A stretch of 21,848 nt of DNA, from the IMG/VR virus record IMGVR_UViG_3300013126_003222, positions 1 to 21,848 of that record; one strand, given 5' to 3'. Origin of the DNA: a virus. This document shows positions 1-11,600 of this stretch, piece by piece (the stretch's first letter is position 1; every line of letters starts with the position of its first letter). A program made the translations under genes and the position numbers. The notes under the pieces are model-generated. The model searched no databases. It saw only the letters and a program-made list of their open reading frames with translations, and was not told where the DNA came from.

Positions 1-2241
1 CTTGGGCGGAAAGTAAGACGGGTCTCCGACATTGATCGACGCGGAAAATCTTGCATCTTGTAAGTATTCAACGCCATCACGCTTAAATTGAGTCGCACCA
101 GCTACAACGATTGAATACGCATATCCTTCCCTCGTAGGCACAGACCCGCTCTCAAGGTTGCCATTTGTCGCATTATCAGTGCCTACCTGAATTGTAAATC
201 TATCGAAAAGAGCCCACTTCTTTGAAGATGCAGTTTCGTCTATCGTGAACCCGCTCGTTTCATTGAGACCTGACGGCACAATGTAGAGCGCACTGATCAT
301 CGGAATTTCGACTCTTTCGAGGTTGAATGTTGTTGCGTTGCTTGGAGCGACAACCAATACTCCAAGCCTTCGTATCTTCACGCCCTCGCCCTGGTTTGGG
401 ACTGAAAAAATGATTGGATACGATCCATCTCTTTTTCCAGCATCGAAGTACGTCTGAGGCGGATTTGAGTGATCAGATAAAAGCGTAAACGAAGTCCCAA
501 CGACTTGACTTATAACGCCATCCTTTTCAATTTCAAGAACAGGGTAGAACGTATCGTTTTTCCCTGCGGTGGATGTCGGATCTGCCGTATTTGGGTTTGT
601 ATCTGGAAGACCTGCTCTTGACCAACAGTAAATACGATAGTCATAAGACGGAGCATCGCCAAAGACTGGATACTCTGTGCAGTAAGTTAGTAGATCCGCT
701 GTGAAGAATGTTTTTTGCTGATTCGCAGAATTTGATGACGTGGAAAAGGCGGATCCATCATCGCTCCAGAAGTCTACGCCGAGCGACCACCTTACGCCTC
801 CAGAGCCAGCCGCAACATACATATTCGACAAAGTTTTCGCGTCGTCAAATTTACCCTGTTTCCCTTGTAGCTCAAGATAAAATGGGTGGGTGAGGCTTGC
901 AACATGCCAGATGCCGTATGGTGTCATGGCAACTGTCAAATCCCGGGACCCATCCGCATAGCCCTTTGCTATGCGAGAAATAACAACATCGTGATATTTC
1001 ACGTAGTCGATTTGTGTGTCCGAGACATATAGCCCAATTTCTATCTTCGCCACAGTCCCGGTGTCGAGGAGATAGCTGTCGTGGTATCTCTCGTCGCCAG
1101 CCATCAATCTCGCAGTGAAACCAGAGGACGGATCTCCGTTTACTCCAATAGCCTCGACGGTGAGGCTGTCAACATTATAGCCATCGAAGAACCACGTCGC
1201 TCCCTCTTTGTGTATTCTGTTTGTTGACGAAAAGTAAACATTCCCGTCTCCATAAGTGCAGAGCCAACGGTAATCAATCATCGAGGATAATGTTCTTCGG
1301 TCAAGCGAAAAAGTTTCGCCGTCAAGAGACCAGCAAAGCATTGTGTATGCAGCGCCTGAAACAAACTCTTCGTTCCTCGTAAATCTACCGCATAAAAATA
1401 TTTTCCCGTTGTGGTGGAAAGCATTGCCAACCAAGAACGAAGACAAATCAGATGGAACTGCAACGAAGTAGTCGCTCCAATTAACTTTCGAGTCATCCAC
1501 AGTTATTTCAACTATCCCCTTTACGCCGACAACGCTTCCATCATATTGAGAGAAGTAGATGTAGACATAATCGCCCATTCTGGCAGCGGCGCTATAGTGG
1601 GTAAGATAAATGTCTTCTTCTTTGTCGTTCGTCTTAATTTCGATTGGGTTGAACCATCTTCCAGGGGTTTCGTTTGAGTCATAAGTCGTGCCTTTTACGA
1701 ACGCTGCCCTGTAGGCTCCGTTGTCGATGAATACAAAGACGACCTCATCCTCTCCAACGGCGTGAGCCGCACCTTGGAGAATGAATGAATGCGCGTCAAC
1801 AGATGTGATGTAGTATTCTGTCGTGCCTGCCTCGAGCAGGGATGGGGAATATTCTGCAATCCACCAATGCTCATCCTCTTCATTGTAGAAATATATTTTG
1901 TTGCCATATATGGCAGGGCGGGATGACTGGCTTGAAGCAAGCGCGTCATCGTCGGAAAAGCCAGCCATTTTAGCGACCACAGGAGATGATCCTTCGACCA
2001 TCATTTCTATACTCCCAGATGGGGCTACGCAAACAGTAACGAGCTTGCCAATCTCCTCGTTATACACTGATGCCTCTGGAAGGGGATACGCAGTTTCGCC
2101 AAGCGGCTTTGCGTAGCCAGGAACTCCGTCATCGACGAACCCGTCAAAGAATATCCTGGATTTATAAAGAGTTATTCTTTGTGAGTTTTTGACAACCGTA
2201 GACTCTACTGCGGTTTGATAAGCTAACGTAGACTGTCTCAT
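1..2241 (-). CDS. Large beta-rich tail protein, likely tail-tip or receptor-binding protein (3' end outside window)
   Basis: The frame is open from the ATG at 2241 to the first base of the window, giving 747 codons with no stop, so the C-terminus lies outside. The start is supported by TAGG about 9 nt upstream, which overlaps the stop of the preceding gene; the gap is 9 bp. The protein begins MRQSTLAYQTAVESTVVKNS. No signal peptide or membrane segment is seen. Residues about 90-400 repeat short strands of the type GNKIYFYNE, GDYVYIYFS, NGKIFLCGRF and DGNVYFSS, each followed by aromatic turns (for example DEHWWIAEY, GATWFFDG), which resembles the blades of a beta-propeller such as Kelch. The rest is also beta-rich. 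Its place after the tape measure and a small tail protein fits a tail-tip, fibre or receptor-binding role. I recognise no named family, so function is inferred from position and fold type. Confidence 0.72.
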   Translation of the reverse strand, partial: MRQSTLAYQTAVESTVVKNSQRITLYKSRIFFDGFVDDGVPGYAKPLGETAYPLPEASVYNEEIGKLVTVCVAPSGSIEMMVEGSSPVVAKMAGFSDDDALASSQSSRPAIYGNKIYFYNEEDEHWWIAEYSPSLLEAGTTEYYITSVDAHSFILQGAAHAVGEDEVVFVFIDNGAYRAAFVKGTTYDSNETPGRWFNPIEIKTNDKEEDIYLTHYSAAARMGDYVYIYFSQYDGSVVGVKGIVEITVDDSKVNWSDYFVAVPSDLSSFLVGNAFHHNGKIFLCGRFTRNEEFVSGAAYTMLCWSLDGETFSLDRRTLSSMIDYRWLCTYGDGNVYFSSTNRIHKEGATWFFDGYNVDSLTVEAIGVNGDPSSGFTARLMAGDERYHDSYLLDTGTVAKIEIGLYVSDTQIDYVKYHDVVISRIAKGYADGSRDLTVAMTPYGIWHVASLTHPFYLELQGKQGKFDDAKTLSNMYVAAGSGGVRWSLGVDFWSDDGSAFSTSSNSANQQKTFFTADLLTYCTEYPVFGDAPSYDYRIYCWSRAGLPDTNPNTADPTSTAGKNDTFYPVLEIEKDGVISQVVGTSFTLLSDHSNPPQTYFDAGKRDGSYPIIFSVPNQGEGVKIRRLGVLVVAPSNATTFNLERVEIPMISALYIVPSGLNETSGFTIDETASSKKWALFDRFTIQVGTDNATNGNLESGSVPTREGYAYSIVVAGATQFKRDGVEYLQDARFSASINVGDPSYFPPK

Positions 2242-2250
2242 TTGCGAAAC

Positions 2251-2676
2251 CTATTCTGGAATAATATGGAACATAACATCGACGAGATACGATGAATTGA
2301 CTCCATCGAGAAGGACGCCAAGAAGTATGGGCTCGAACTTTGGAGCGAAAACGACATTGTGAACTTCTCCATAGTGGTCTGTCATCTCAAGGATATTCGA
2401 AGGAGATCCATTTGGATTGTTCAAGGAAAAGAAATACTTTAAGTCGTCATAGGTTCCGTAGTCGGTATCCTGCGGCACCAGCCTAGCTCGAATTTTCATT
2501 GAGCGTAGCTGGAAAACTGCACCAGCCGCAATATCGAGCTTCCCGTTTACGGTTTTCGTTACTGAGCCAGCCTTCTCTATGACTGGGCGATAGGAGTCTT
2601 GAACAACGACAAACCTCTTTGCCGTTTGGTAAAGAGGGTGGTCGTCAGAAAGAACTATGTACGGGTATACTGCCAT
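2251..2676 (-). CDS. Small putative minor tail protein
   Basis: This 141-residue protein begins MAVYPYIVLSDDHPLYQTAK. Its ATG overlaps the tape-measure stop codon (TAATG), so translation is probably coupled; GGAG also lies about 10 nt upstream, inside the tape-measure C-terminus. The sequence is mostly predicted beta-strand with no signal peptide, cysteine motif or membrane segment, and ends with strand-like stretches (VVFAPKFEPILLGVLLDG, YLVDVMFHIIPE). In long-tailed phages the gene directly after the tape measure usually encodes a distal tail or lambda gpM-like minor tail protein, and the size (gpM is about 110 residues) and beta content are compatible. I see no diagnostic motif, so the assignment rests on position. 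Confidence 0.7.
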   Translation of the reverse strand: MAVYPYIVLSDDHPLYQTAKRFVVVQDSYRPVIEKAGSVTKTVNGKLDIAAGAVFQLRSMKIRARLVPQDTDYGTYDDLKYFFSLNNPNGSPSNILEMTDHYGEVHNVVFAPKFEPILLGVLLDGVNSSYLVDVMFHIIPE

Positions 2677-5600
2677 TACTTCAACTCTCCAGTCACTGTG
2701 TCGATGATGAACTGCTCTATTCTATCATTTCCAAGGTAGACATTTACTGCAATCTGCTTGGGGCTTCCAGAAGAAGAGTTATCGAACGGAATAAACGGCC
2801 TGGCGTAATCCTCTGCGAATGAAGCAGATGAAGACCCGCCGCGCCACGATGGGATTATCTTTCCGTTCGTGTCTGGAATGAAGATTTCCTCTCCAATCTC
2901 GTTGACAACAAGCCTTTCGCCAGCAAGAACATTTCCGCCGGTCGCCCTGTTATTTCTTCCGCCGCCCGGAGTGTACTCATAAGGATTGTAGTCATCGTCG
3001 TCTGGATGCGAAGAGGCAGCAGCCGCATTTTGTGCAACAAGAGTTAGTGACTCTGCTAACAATCTGAGCTGATCGTCCGCTACCATCATCTTCTGCGAAA
3101 GTGTCTGCCAGCCATCCGCCAAAGTCCTTTGAGACGCCTGGTTCAATGTCATCGCAAGCTGCATTTGCTGCATGGTTCTTTGATTTGCGGCCTGGACCTT
3201 GGTGTATTCAATCTGCGCTCTTGTAGCCTCTTTCTGCAATGCGGTTTGCTGTTTGTAGTGTTCGCGCTGGAACTTGATTTCCTGTTCTTCCATTCCTTTG
3301 CGAGCCACGAACAGTTCCTTTTGTTTCTCAAGCGACTCGAGCTGCATTTTTTGCGACTCGGCAAACTGCCTTCTCTGGATTTCAAATCTTTTGTCTTCCA
3401 GCTTCCAAAGTTCCTGCTGTCTGCCTTTCTGTTTATCTACCTGCTGCTCATCGAGATTGTGCATGATGGTGTCTCTATCCATGCCTCTCTCGGCTTTCTT
3501 CCGCTCCCTGCCAGTCATAAACCTGACTTCTTCATTGAAGTCGTCTGTTTTCCATTGCCAATTTAACGCGCGCACATTATCGTTGTGCGCCCAATCTTCC
3601 TTCGCCCAACCTCTCTGTACATGGGATTGATAAACGTTCATGCCCATGTTTTCTGAAAAGTTGCGAGAGTTCATTTCAATCTGGCGATCTTGGAAATCGA
3701 ATTGCCATTCTTGATAGGCATTCGACAGATTGCGCCCCTTGTCCTGGAGCTTCCAGGACTTCATTGTGTAGGCGTAATCCAAGTCCTGCGCCTTTTGGGA
3801 GCGGTAAAGATTTTCGAGCTGGAATTGCTCTGCCTGGCGATTCATGTAGAGCTGCGCACCCTGGATGCCTCCAACCTGCGTGATCGTCCCAGTGGCAGTT
3901 TGGATGGGAGCATCGAGAGTTTGCCCGCCGATCATCGAATTGATCAGGTCAGACGAAAACTGCCCATTCTTTTGCCAGCCCTGCCCAAAGAACTTGATCG
4001 CATTTTGGTCTGCGGTAACAATGCCTCCGAACGGGGAAGCAGACTGCAAAGAAGTTTGCCCCCAGTCCATGCCGGTCATTTTTCCGTTCATTCCGATGTC
4101 GGTTGCGCCAATCATAGAAAGGTACGAGGAATCATACCGCTGACCATCAATCGTTGGCAGGTTCAGCGAGCCATAATTCACGCCTTGCAATCCCATAGCA
4201 GTCCAGGCTTCCTGATCTCCGCTCATGGCGCGATTCATAAACATTGCCGCGCCGCCTTTGTTCTTTTCTTGGAGCCCGGAAAACTGCTTTGTGATGCTTG
4301 AGGCGAGGTCAGCGTCGCCGTAGAAATTTGCTTCGCCCGAAAGATTGAGGAGTATGTTCTCCCACTTCTGGTCAGACCTCGCAATTCCAGAAACATCAAG
4401 GTTTGCTTCGTGGATTTGTTGATCCGTGAGACTTCCCCAATTCTCAGGATTTATCATCTTTCCAGACGCGCTAAATCGTTTCAGGGATGACGGAGAAAGT
4501 GAAGAATACGCATTTCTGTAACCGACAAATTCTTGAGTCTGGTAAGCAGACCAGTCTGACATATAGTCATGCTTCTTTATCTGGTCTACAAACGACACCT
4601 GGTCTTTTGCGTCAATACCAAGCCCTTCTGCCGCTTTCGGAGAAAGACTATTCAGGACGCCGACAATTGCCTGGAATCTGTCTACCTGTTCTTTAGACAG
4701 ATAACCAGCATCACCTGCATTTTTATTCTGCGCTTCACTTAGCCACGCGCCATAGGCTTCCGAGCGAGACATTTGGGAAGTCATCGAGGCGTTATATTTT
4801 TCGTAGCCTCCTCCTTCTTGCTTTTTGTATCTTTCGCCCGTTTTATCGTTGACTATTTCTCCGTCTTTTTCGATGAAACCGTCCTTAAGGGTTTTTGTGC
4901 TTCCACCTCCACGTCCACCAACATGAACGACATCGTAAAAGTCTTTGTCGGAAAGATTTGCGCCTTCCCATCCGCCGGTCACAACATTCAGTCTCTCCTG
5001 GCTGTAAGCAATTGAACGGTTTCCAACACTAGCAAACACAGCGCCAGCCTGCATATTTCTGCCGCCCATCTGGAAATCTTCAGCAATGGAGGTTAGCGCG
5101 TTTCTTTCTCCAATTATTCTGGTGTCCCATCCGTATTTTTGGGACATCGCTCCCATAGTTCCAGCAACTTCCGAACTCCAAACAGGATTATTCGCCTGGA
5201 TTTGTTCCTGCATTACTCTTGCGTTATCTGATGCGGAATAATTAAAATACGAATCTCCGCCTACTAAATAGTTCGAACCAAGACTGCGAGATCCTTTTCC
5301 AGTTCTTGAAACATTTTCTGCAAGAAGTTGGTACTTTCTTGTCTCTTGGATTTTGTCCCAGGATGTCTCGCTTCCAAATATAGACCCAACTGCAAGCTCG
5401 CCAGCTCCTACGTAATCTATGAATGACGCATCTCCTCTTCCAACTCTTGCTCCAAGTCCGACAGGATCTTGTGTTCTTTCGTATCCAGCTCCAAGAACAT
5501 TCGCGGCAATAGTCAGCCCGGCAACTCCAATTGCTGCGCCACCGGTTGTAAGTCCGCTCGACGCAGTTCCTTGCAGCGCATTGAACTTTCCTGTTCTCTT

Positions 5601-8600
5601 GTCAACGCCTGGCATTTCGTTCAAGAAGAAATCTGCATACGCCGCAGACGCCAAGCCAGCCCCGGTAAGATTTGCAGCGATACCAAGATTTTTATTCTCA
5701 GCGAGGAACGTCTGAATACCGAGCATTCCGTTTGAGTTAGAGCCGTTTACTGCTCTGATATTTTCAAGCACCATTCCTTGGTCTATCGGCGCTTTTCCGA
5801 TGCCCAATATATTGTATTGCGACGCGGCATGGCTCTGACGCATCTTCAAGTTTTCTTCGTAACCTTCACCAAATCCGCCGGTTGCGAAGCCGAGAATTGA
5901 GCGGGCATACATAAGACCGAAGCCGCCAATGATTTTTCTTGCAGCTCCTCCAATGCTATTTTCTCTGCTTGCGTAGCTTCTCGAAAGCTCTTCTTCGTCG
6001 ATTGCTCCAAGTCTTTCACTATGCTTATCAGAGTCTTCGACCGCCTTCATGTATTTCTTGTATGTGTCGAAGTCTACATATCCACCAGCGGCTTGCTCTT
6101 GCATTTCTTGGAACGCAGAAGTCTTTTGCTGATTTGCAACCTGAAGATTGAATGAGGCAAATGCTTTCTTTTGCTCGAACTCAGCCTTTTCTTTTTCGAT
6201 TTCAAGAGAGCGAATTGCGCCTTTGTCTCCGCTCTCCTTCGCTTTGTTCAATTCGTTTATTCTCGACGTGTACTCTTCTGTTGTTTTAGACAGGCGTTCA
6301 AGCGCCTGGCTCGTCATGTCGAGCTTCTCTGATGGCTTTGAGTCCTTAAGCGCGGCAGCCCCGAGAGACTTGTCGGCAACCACAGCTTCGGCAACTTTTC
6401 CAAGTTCCATTTGCTCCTGGGACATATATTCATGCCCAAAGCCTTTGAGGGCTTTCATGGAGCCAAGAGTCTGCCTAAGTACTCCGCGCTTCGATGGATC
6501 TTGTAATACCTTCTCCATCTTCGAGGAAAAGTCTTTTGACTGCGCTCCAGTTCCAACAATGTCCAGGTCGCGCAGTTCTGCGTACAGATTCGCAACATCG
6601 GGATCGCCCTGCATTTCGAGAGCCTGTCGAGCAACAATTTCGTTGAAGCCTTTTTCGCCAGCGCGAAGACCGAGTCCAGCAGTGCCCATATCCTTCAATC
6701 TACTGCTCAGTTCTTCGTCCTTGTAACTTCCGTGCAAAAGATCCATCTGCTCTTTTACTCTCGCGTCGGCTGGATCAACTTTTGCGGCAGCAGTAAAAGC
6801 AAACGCTCTTCTTCTTTGTTCTTCAAGGACTTTCGCCTGTCTTAATGGACCCGCGTATTTTGCTCGGAGCTTAGTGGCTTGCTCCGGCGTAAGAGATCTA
6901 ATAGCTCCAGAAATTCCATTTCCAAGCCCGTCATATTCAACTCCCATCGCTTGAAGCTCATTTGCCATTTCAACTTGCGCTGAAATAACATAGTCTTTAG
7001 TAGTCCGATACGTGGCGTCGAACTCATTAAGAGCCTTTAGTGCTTCAGATCTGGAAACAAATCCGCTATTGTTCTTTCGACGCGGCATTTGACTTGATGG
7101 GTCTGGTAGTCCAGTCGATGTTTCTCCAGACGGTTGCTTCTGTGGGGAAGTACCGCCAGTGGAGGCTGTTGACAATTTCGGAAGTCCTCTCGACGCAATC
7201 TTTTTCGCATTATCGCGTCTTGCGATTTCTGCATTTCTTTCATCATCAGACATCGCGGAGATTTTTTGAAGCTCTTTTGTGGCAGCCTCTCTTATATCGT
7301 CTGGAGCGTCAATACTATCTTCCCACTCCGCCAGCTCACCATGAGTCATATTCGCCATATCAAGATATTTGATTGTCGAAACTTGTGCGAGTTGACTCAG
7401 TAAAGACGCGGATTCCTCAGACTCTGAGTTTTGAACAGGCGCAACGACATTATCCGGCTGGGCGGATGGTTGTTCTTGCGACAGCGAAACCTGTCCGCTC
7501 TCTCTGTCAACGGCGGCAAATGGCAGCAGTGGGGTGGCTTCGCTGCCTGAACTAATAAGAGATGCAACGTTTGACGCGGCCCTATCCCTTGGCGTAATTC
7601 CTATTTTGCGAAACACATTGCTGGTTGACGAATTCTCTGTATAAGGGACAACAGACATTTCGCTTGCGGTTGGCGCTCTAGAGTCGTCGAGATACTGAAA
7701 ACCTCTCTCTCCCTGGTCTTGAACGCCAATAGCAGTCCAATCTTCCATCAAGCGCTGCGCTTCGCCGGCGTTTCCGCCAGAGATCGCAGAGGCAAGACCT
7801 CCTGCTACCTGAAGCGCAACGGGGTCTTTTACGTTCTTTCCGATGGCGCGCCCAACAAGTCCACTAAAGAGTGGAGTCCGAGCCATTGCAATATTCTTTT
7901 CGTCGATTGAACCTTCTGCGCGATAGTGCTTTGTAATTCTTCGAGTCAGAACATCGACGTAGTTCTCAGGCGTAGTTGCCTCGAGTTCGGATTTGATTTC
8001 CGCCGCGTCGTCTTGACCCATTCCAAACAAAGCAGAAAGAGTGTCTGGACTATTGAGATAATGTCCACTTGGATGAATTGCGGTGAAATCTCTTGCGGCT
8101 TGAGTCATGAATGTCTGCAAGCCGCGCTTTGTATTTACAGCGTCAAACTCTGGCTTCGATGCCCCTTCGAGGAAGACGCGGTTTGTCGGACGAGGGCCGT
8201 TTTCGCCATCTTTCCTCGGAGTCGAATATCCAAAATACACTTTATCGGAATCTTCACGCGCTGAAAGGTTGGCGCTGGAAACCGCAGCGGCAAGTGCTGG
8301 CTCGCCATACTCAGAAAGGTCGAGCCCTGATTGGTAATTGCTTTCAAAGTTTGTGTCAGAAACCGTCCCAAACAAAACCGATTGAGCCGCGCTGAATGTC
8401 TGCCCCTCTCCATAAGCCTTTCCGATTGGAGCTTCTGGATGTGATTTTTGCTCTGCCGCCTTGAGCATATCCTTATATGTCGAGACGAGCAATTTTCTGT
8501 TATTCTTTGTGTATGGATCAACACCCTTCTCTGCCTGGGAAAATAAATCGCCAGCAGATCCAACGTAGGCGTTGAATTGATTTGCCGTTTCCATGTTCGG

Positions 8601-11600
8601 GTATTTAGAAAGCTCTTTCCTTCTGATGCTTTCAGGCGTGTCAAATTGAACTCCATACATCGGAGAGTTGAACATCTTATTGGCATACTTGATGACGCCA
8701 AGCCCAAACACCGTGTCCGAGTCCATGTCGCCTTGTTGTTGCGCCATAGCGCCAGAGCCAGACAGAATTCTGTTTCCAGACCTTATCCAGTCCGTTTGCA
8801 TTCTCGCCCATCGTTCAGGGCCAACTCTGGCGGCAATCTCGTGCATTGGAATATTTTCACCGACAGTAAGACCGCTCTCGCCCCTTGCAGCGCCGGGGTC
8901 TCTTTGTTGAATAACACCAAAGCGTTCAAGCATCAAATCCTGGGCAACCTGTTGAAACCCAAGACCATTCTCCGATGCGATGCGCCCTGCCATACTATTC
9001 AATATCTGGCTTCCAATACTTACTTCCGAAGACTCAAGAGCGTGAAATGGAGCAACGCTTCCGCGAAAGCCAGACGCAACTTCTTTCTCTTCGATTTGCT
9101 TGATGAGGTTTTTCCGCATCCCAAAAACATGCATATACATCGCGTTATTGGGTTTTTCATCTGAGGCTCCAAGAAGCTGCCCGGTATTTGACGAGACATC
9201 TTCAGGGTATAGCTGTTCCTTCGAAGTGGAGCTCACGCTCGATCTGTAATAACTCCCAAGCCCGCCAACGTCAAGACCTTCCATGTCAAGGAACTGTTCA
9301 TTTGCAACAACGTTTGGATTCATGAACAAACGCTTTCCGATTCTCGGCTGCGTTGTCAGATCGTCTTTGTCGTACCCTAAAACCTCGGATACTTTTTCCG
9401 CATAAGCCTTTCCCTCAATGTCTGTTGGAATATTACTTAAAGCAAGTGCCTGATCATCCGTCACCTCGCGTTCAAATGGCGACTTGGATTCAATGCCTTT
9501 TCTCCTGTCTCCTTCAAACGCAAGATAACTCATAAGATTAACGGCAGCCTCTTGATGACGGGTAAGGCTTCCTCCCTGAGAAGGATGGACGCCCATCGAC
9601 CTGGCAAGTTCCGGGGAAAGATTTGACATCGCTTCCTGGAATATCCCTGATGCTGAGTGGCGAGACGTGTCATTGTCCATCACGTTAGGAAGACCAAAGT
9701 TCCCGACAAACCCTCCAAGGTGGGTGAATTCCAAAATCGGCGTTGTTCCGTCAGTTTCTTTTTTGCCATACGAAAAACGCTCGCTAATGAATTTGTTGGC
9801 GTCTTCTTCTGTCTTTCCTTCCTCGACCCACTTGCGCCTGATTTCACTTTGACGCATATCCCATTCGGACTGCGAGAATGGGCCAACGTCTACCTTATGA
9901 GGCTTTATCCATCCAGCTTCGTACAAGCGAAGGTTTCTCTCATTCGCTTCGTCGTTGTGCAGGTCAGATATGATTGTTTCCTGAACAATTCTTGACGCAA
10001 GACCACGACGACCAACAATTGTCGGATCGTGGCGCGCGGCAATATCAGCCACTCTTTCAAGGTTGAGGGCAACTGGCTCATTCGGCATTCCGCTTCCGCC
10101 CCTGAACTGGCGAGCTATCTCTTTCTGAACGTCAACAGCCATCGCATAATTGCTTGTGCCCTCTTGCTTTTTTACCCAATCATCTACGAGGGACGACTGC
10201 TGTTCGTTTGACAACGCCTTAAACAAGGCGAGGTCAAGAGCGGGAGTTTTCGCCTCGGCAGTCATAAGGTTGAGCGCTACGTCTCTTCCGCCAACGTTTA
10301 CCATGTTGACTGATCCAGTCAAGGCTTCAAGCCATTTACTGCCCTCGCCTCTATTACGAGCAGAGCCGGTAACTGATCCTTTTTGAGAAATGAGAACTCT
10401 GTCATTTCCACCAGACACAACAGGAATCCCAAACTTTCTCGAGAGGGATTTCGCAAGGGACTTTGTAGACTCAGCGCCTTCATCGGCGTGTTTTGCCCAT
10501 TGTTTTGTCTTTGGATTCCAGTACTTCGGAATCATCATCGTTCTTCCGCCTTCAGCAGAGAAGAACGGGTTTTCTCCTTTTTGCGTTGTCATTTGCATGG
10601 ACTTTCCGCCAACGCTGACTTCCCCGAGAGAGATAACTCTTGACCCAAAACCGTGTTGTCCTTCATCTTCGGCTTTCGAGAAGTCAAATGACGTGTCTTT
10701 TGAGAGGAGAGTTTCTGGCGTAAATGTCTCAAATGGCAATCGAGCTTTTAGAACAGCGTCATCCCTGCCATATGCATCAACAGCAGTTCGTGACGGATCG
10801 TAAAAACGATACGCAGCGCCAGGCAAATTCGTCGCCGTGAAAAGAATCCTCTCCACCTCAACGTCTTCTCTTTCGCCTCCAAACCCAAGAACGTTTGATT
10901 TTGCATAGTGCGGCTTTGCTTCGCCTTCAATTATCGGCTGCGACTTGACTCTTTCGTAAGTGAGCTTTCCGTCTTTAGTTCTCTTTGAGGCAAGCGGAAA
11001 CGCAAGAGCAGCTCCGCCCCTTTCGAGAGATGGCTTATAAATGCTCCCCTTTGCTCCGGCGGGAAGAATAACGCCATAAGTCGTTGCTCCGGCAGCGTCG
11101 TCCTGGAAGAGTCTTCCGCGCCCCATGAGCGGCTGAAGATTCCCCTGTTTGTCTGGAAACGCAACCGACTGGGCAATTTTGAAAAATTGCTCGGATTGCT
11201 TGGCGTTTTTCGCGTCACGCTCTCCGAGAATAGTCTCGAAAATCGCTCTTCTTACGTCCGGTATTTTGAATCTGTCTGCGTTGACGTGAACCATAATCCT
11301 GTTCACAAGCGAATCTTGCGCCTCTTTTGGAGACGTTCTTGAGATGTTTGAGCCAGATGCCTTATCTTCACCGGATATGTTCGAAGTGATCGTGCTGAAC
11401 TCCTCGGATGGAGTTGTTTTGTTCTCCTTTGCTTTTTGGAAAGCCGAGATAATGCCAGATGCGAGAGATTGAGTACCACTGAAAAGATCAACGTCAATCT
11501 TTTCCTTTTTGATGACTCTTCCATCTTTGACTACTTCCGGCACGTCAGTTCCAACAACGCTTGCGTTGAAAGGAACCCCGCCAATCGGAGAATCGACACC

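Noticed and set aside
3129-3566. Plus-strand frame giving a Leu/Phe-rich, membrane-like protein
   Set aside because: It is the antisense reading of the Gln/Lys/Glu-rich coiled coil of the tape measure, which turns into Leu/Phe codons. No SD or start context.
10360-10400. K486-G487 (LISQKG) in the tape measure as the catalytic lysine pair of the first barrel
   Set aside because: It lacks a second lysine at the right spacing. K412/K420 fit better, though I cannot exclude it without a structure.
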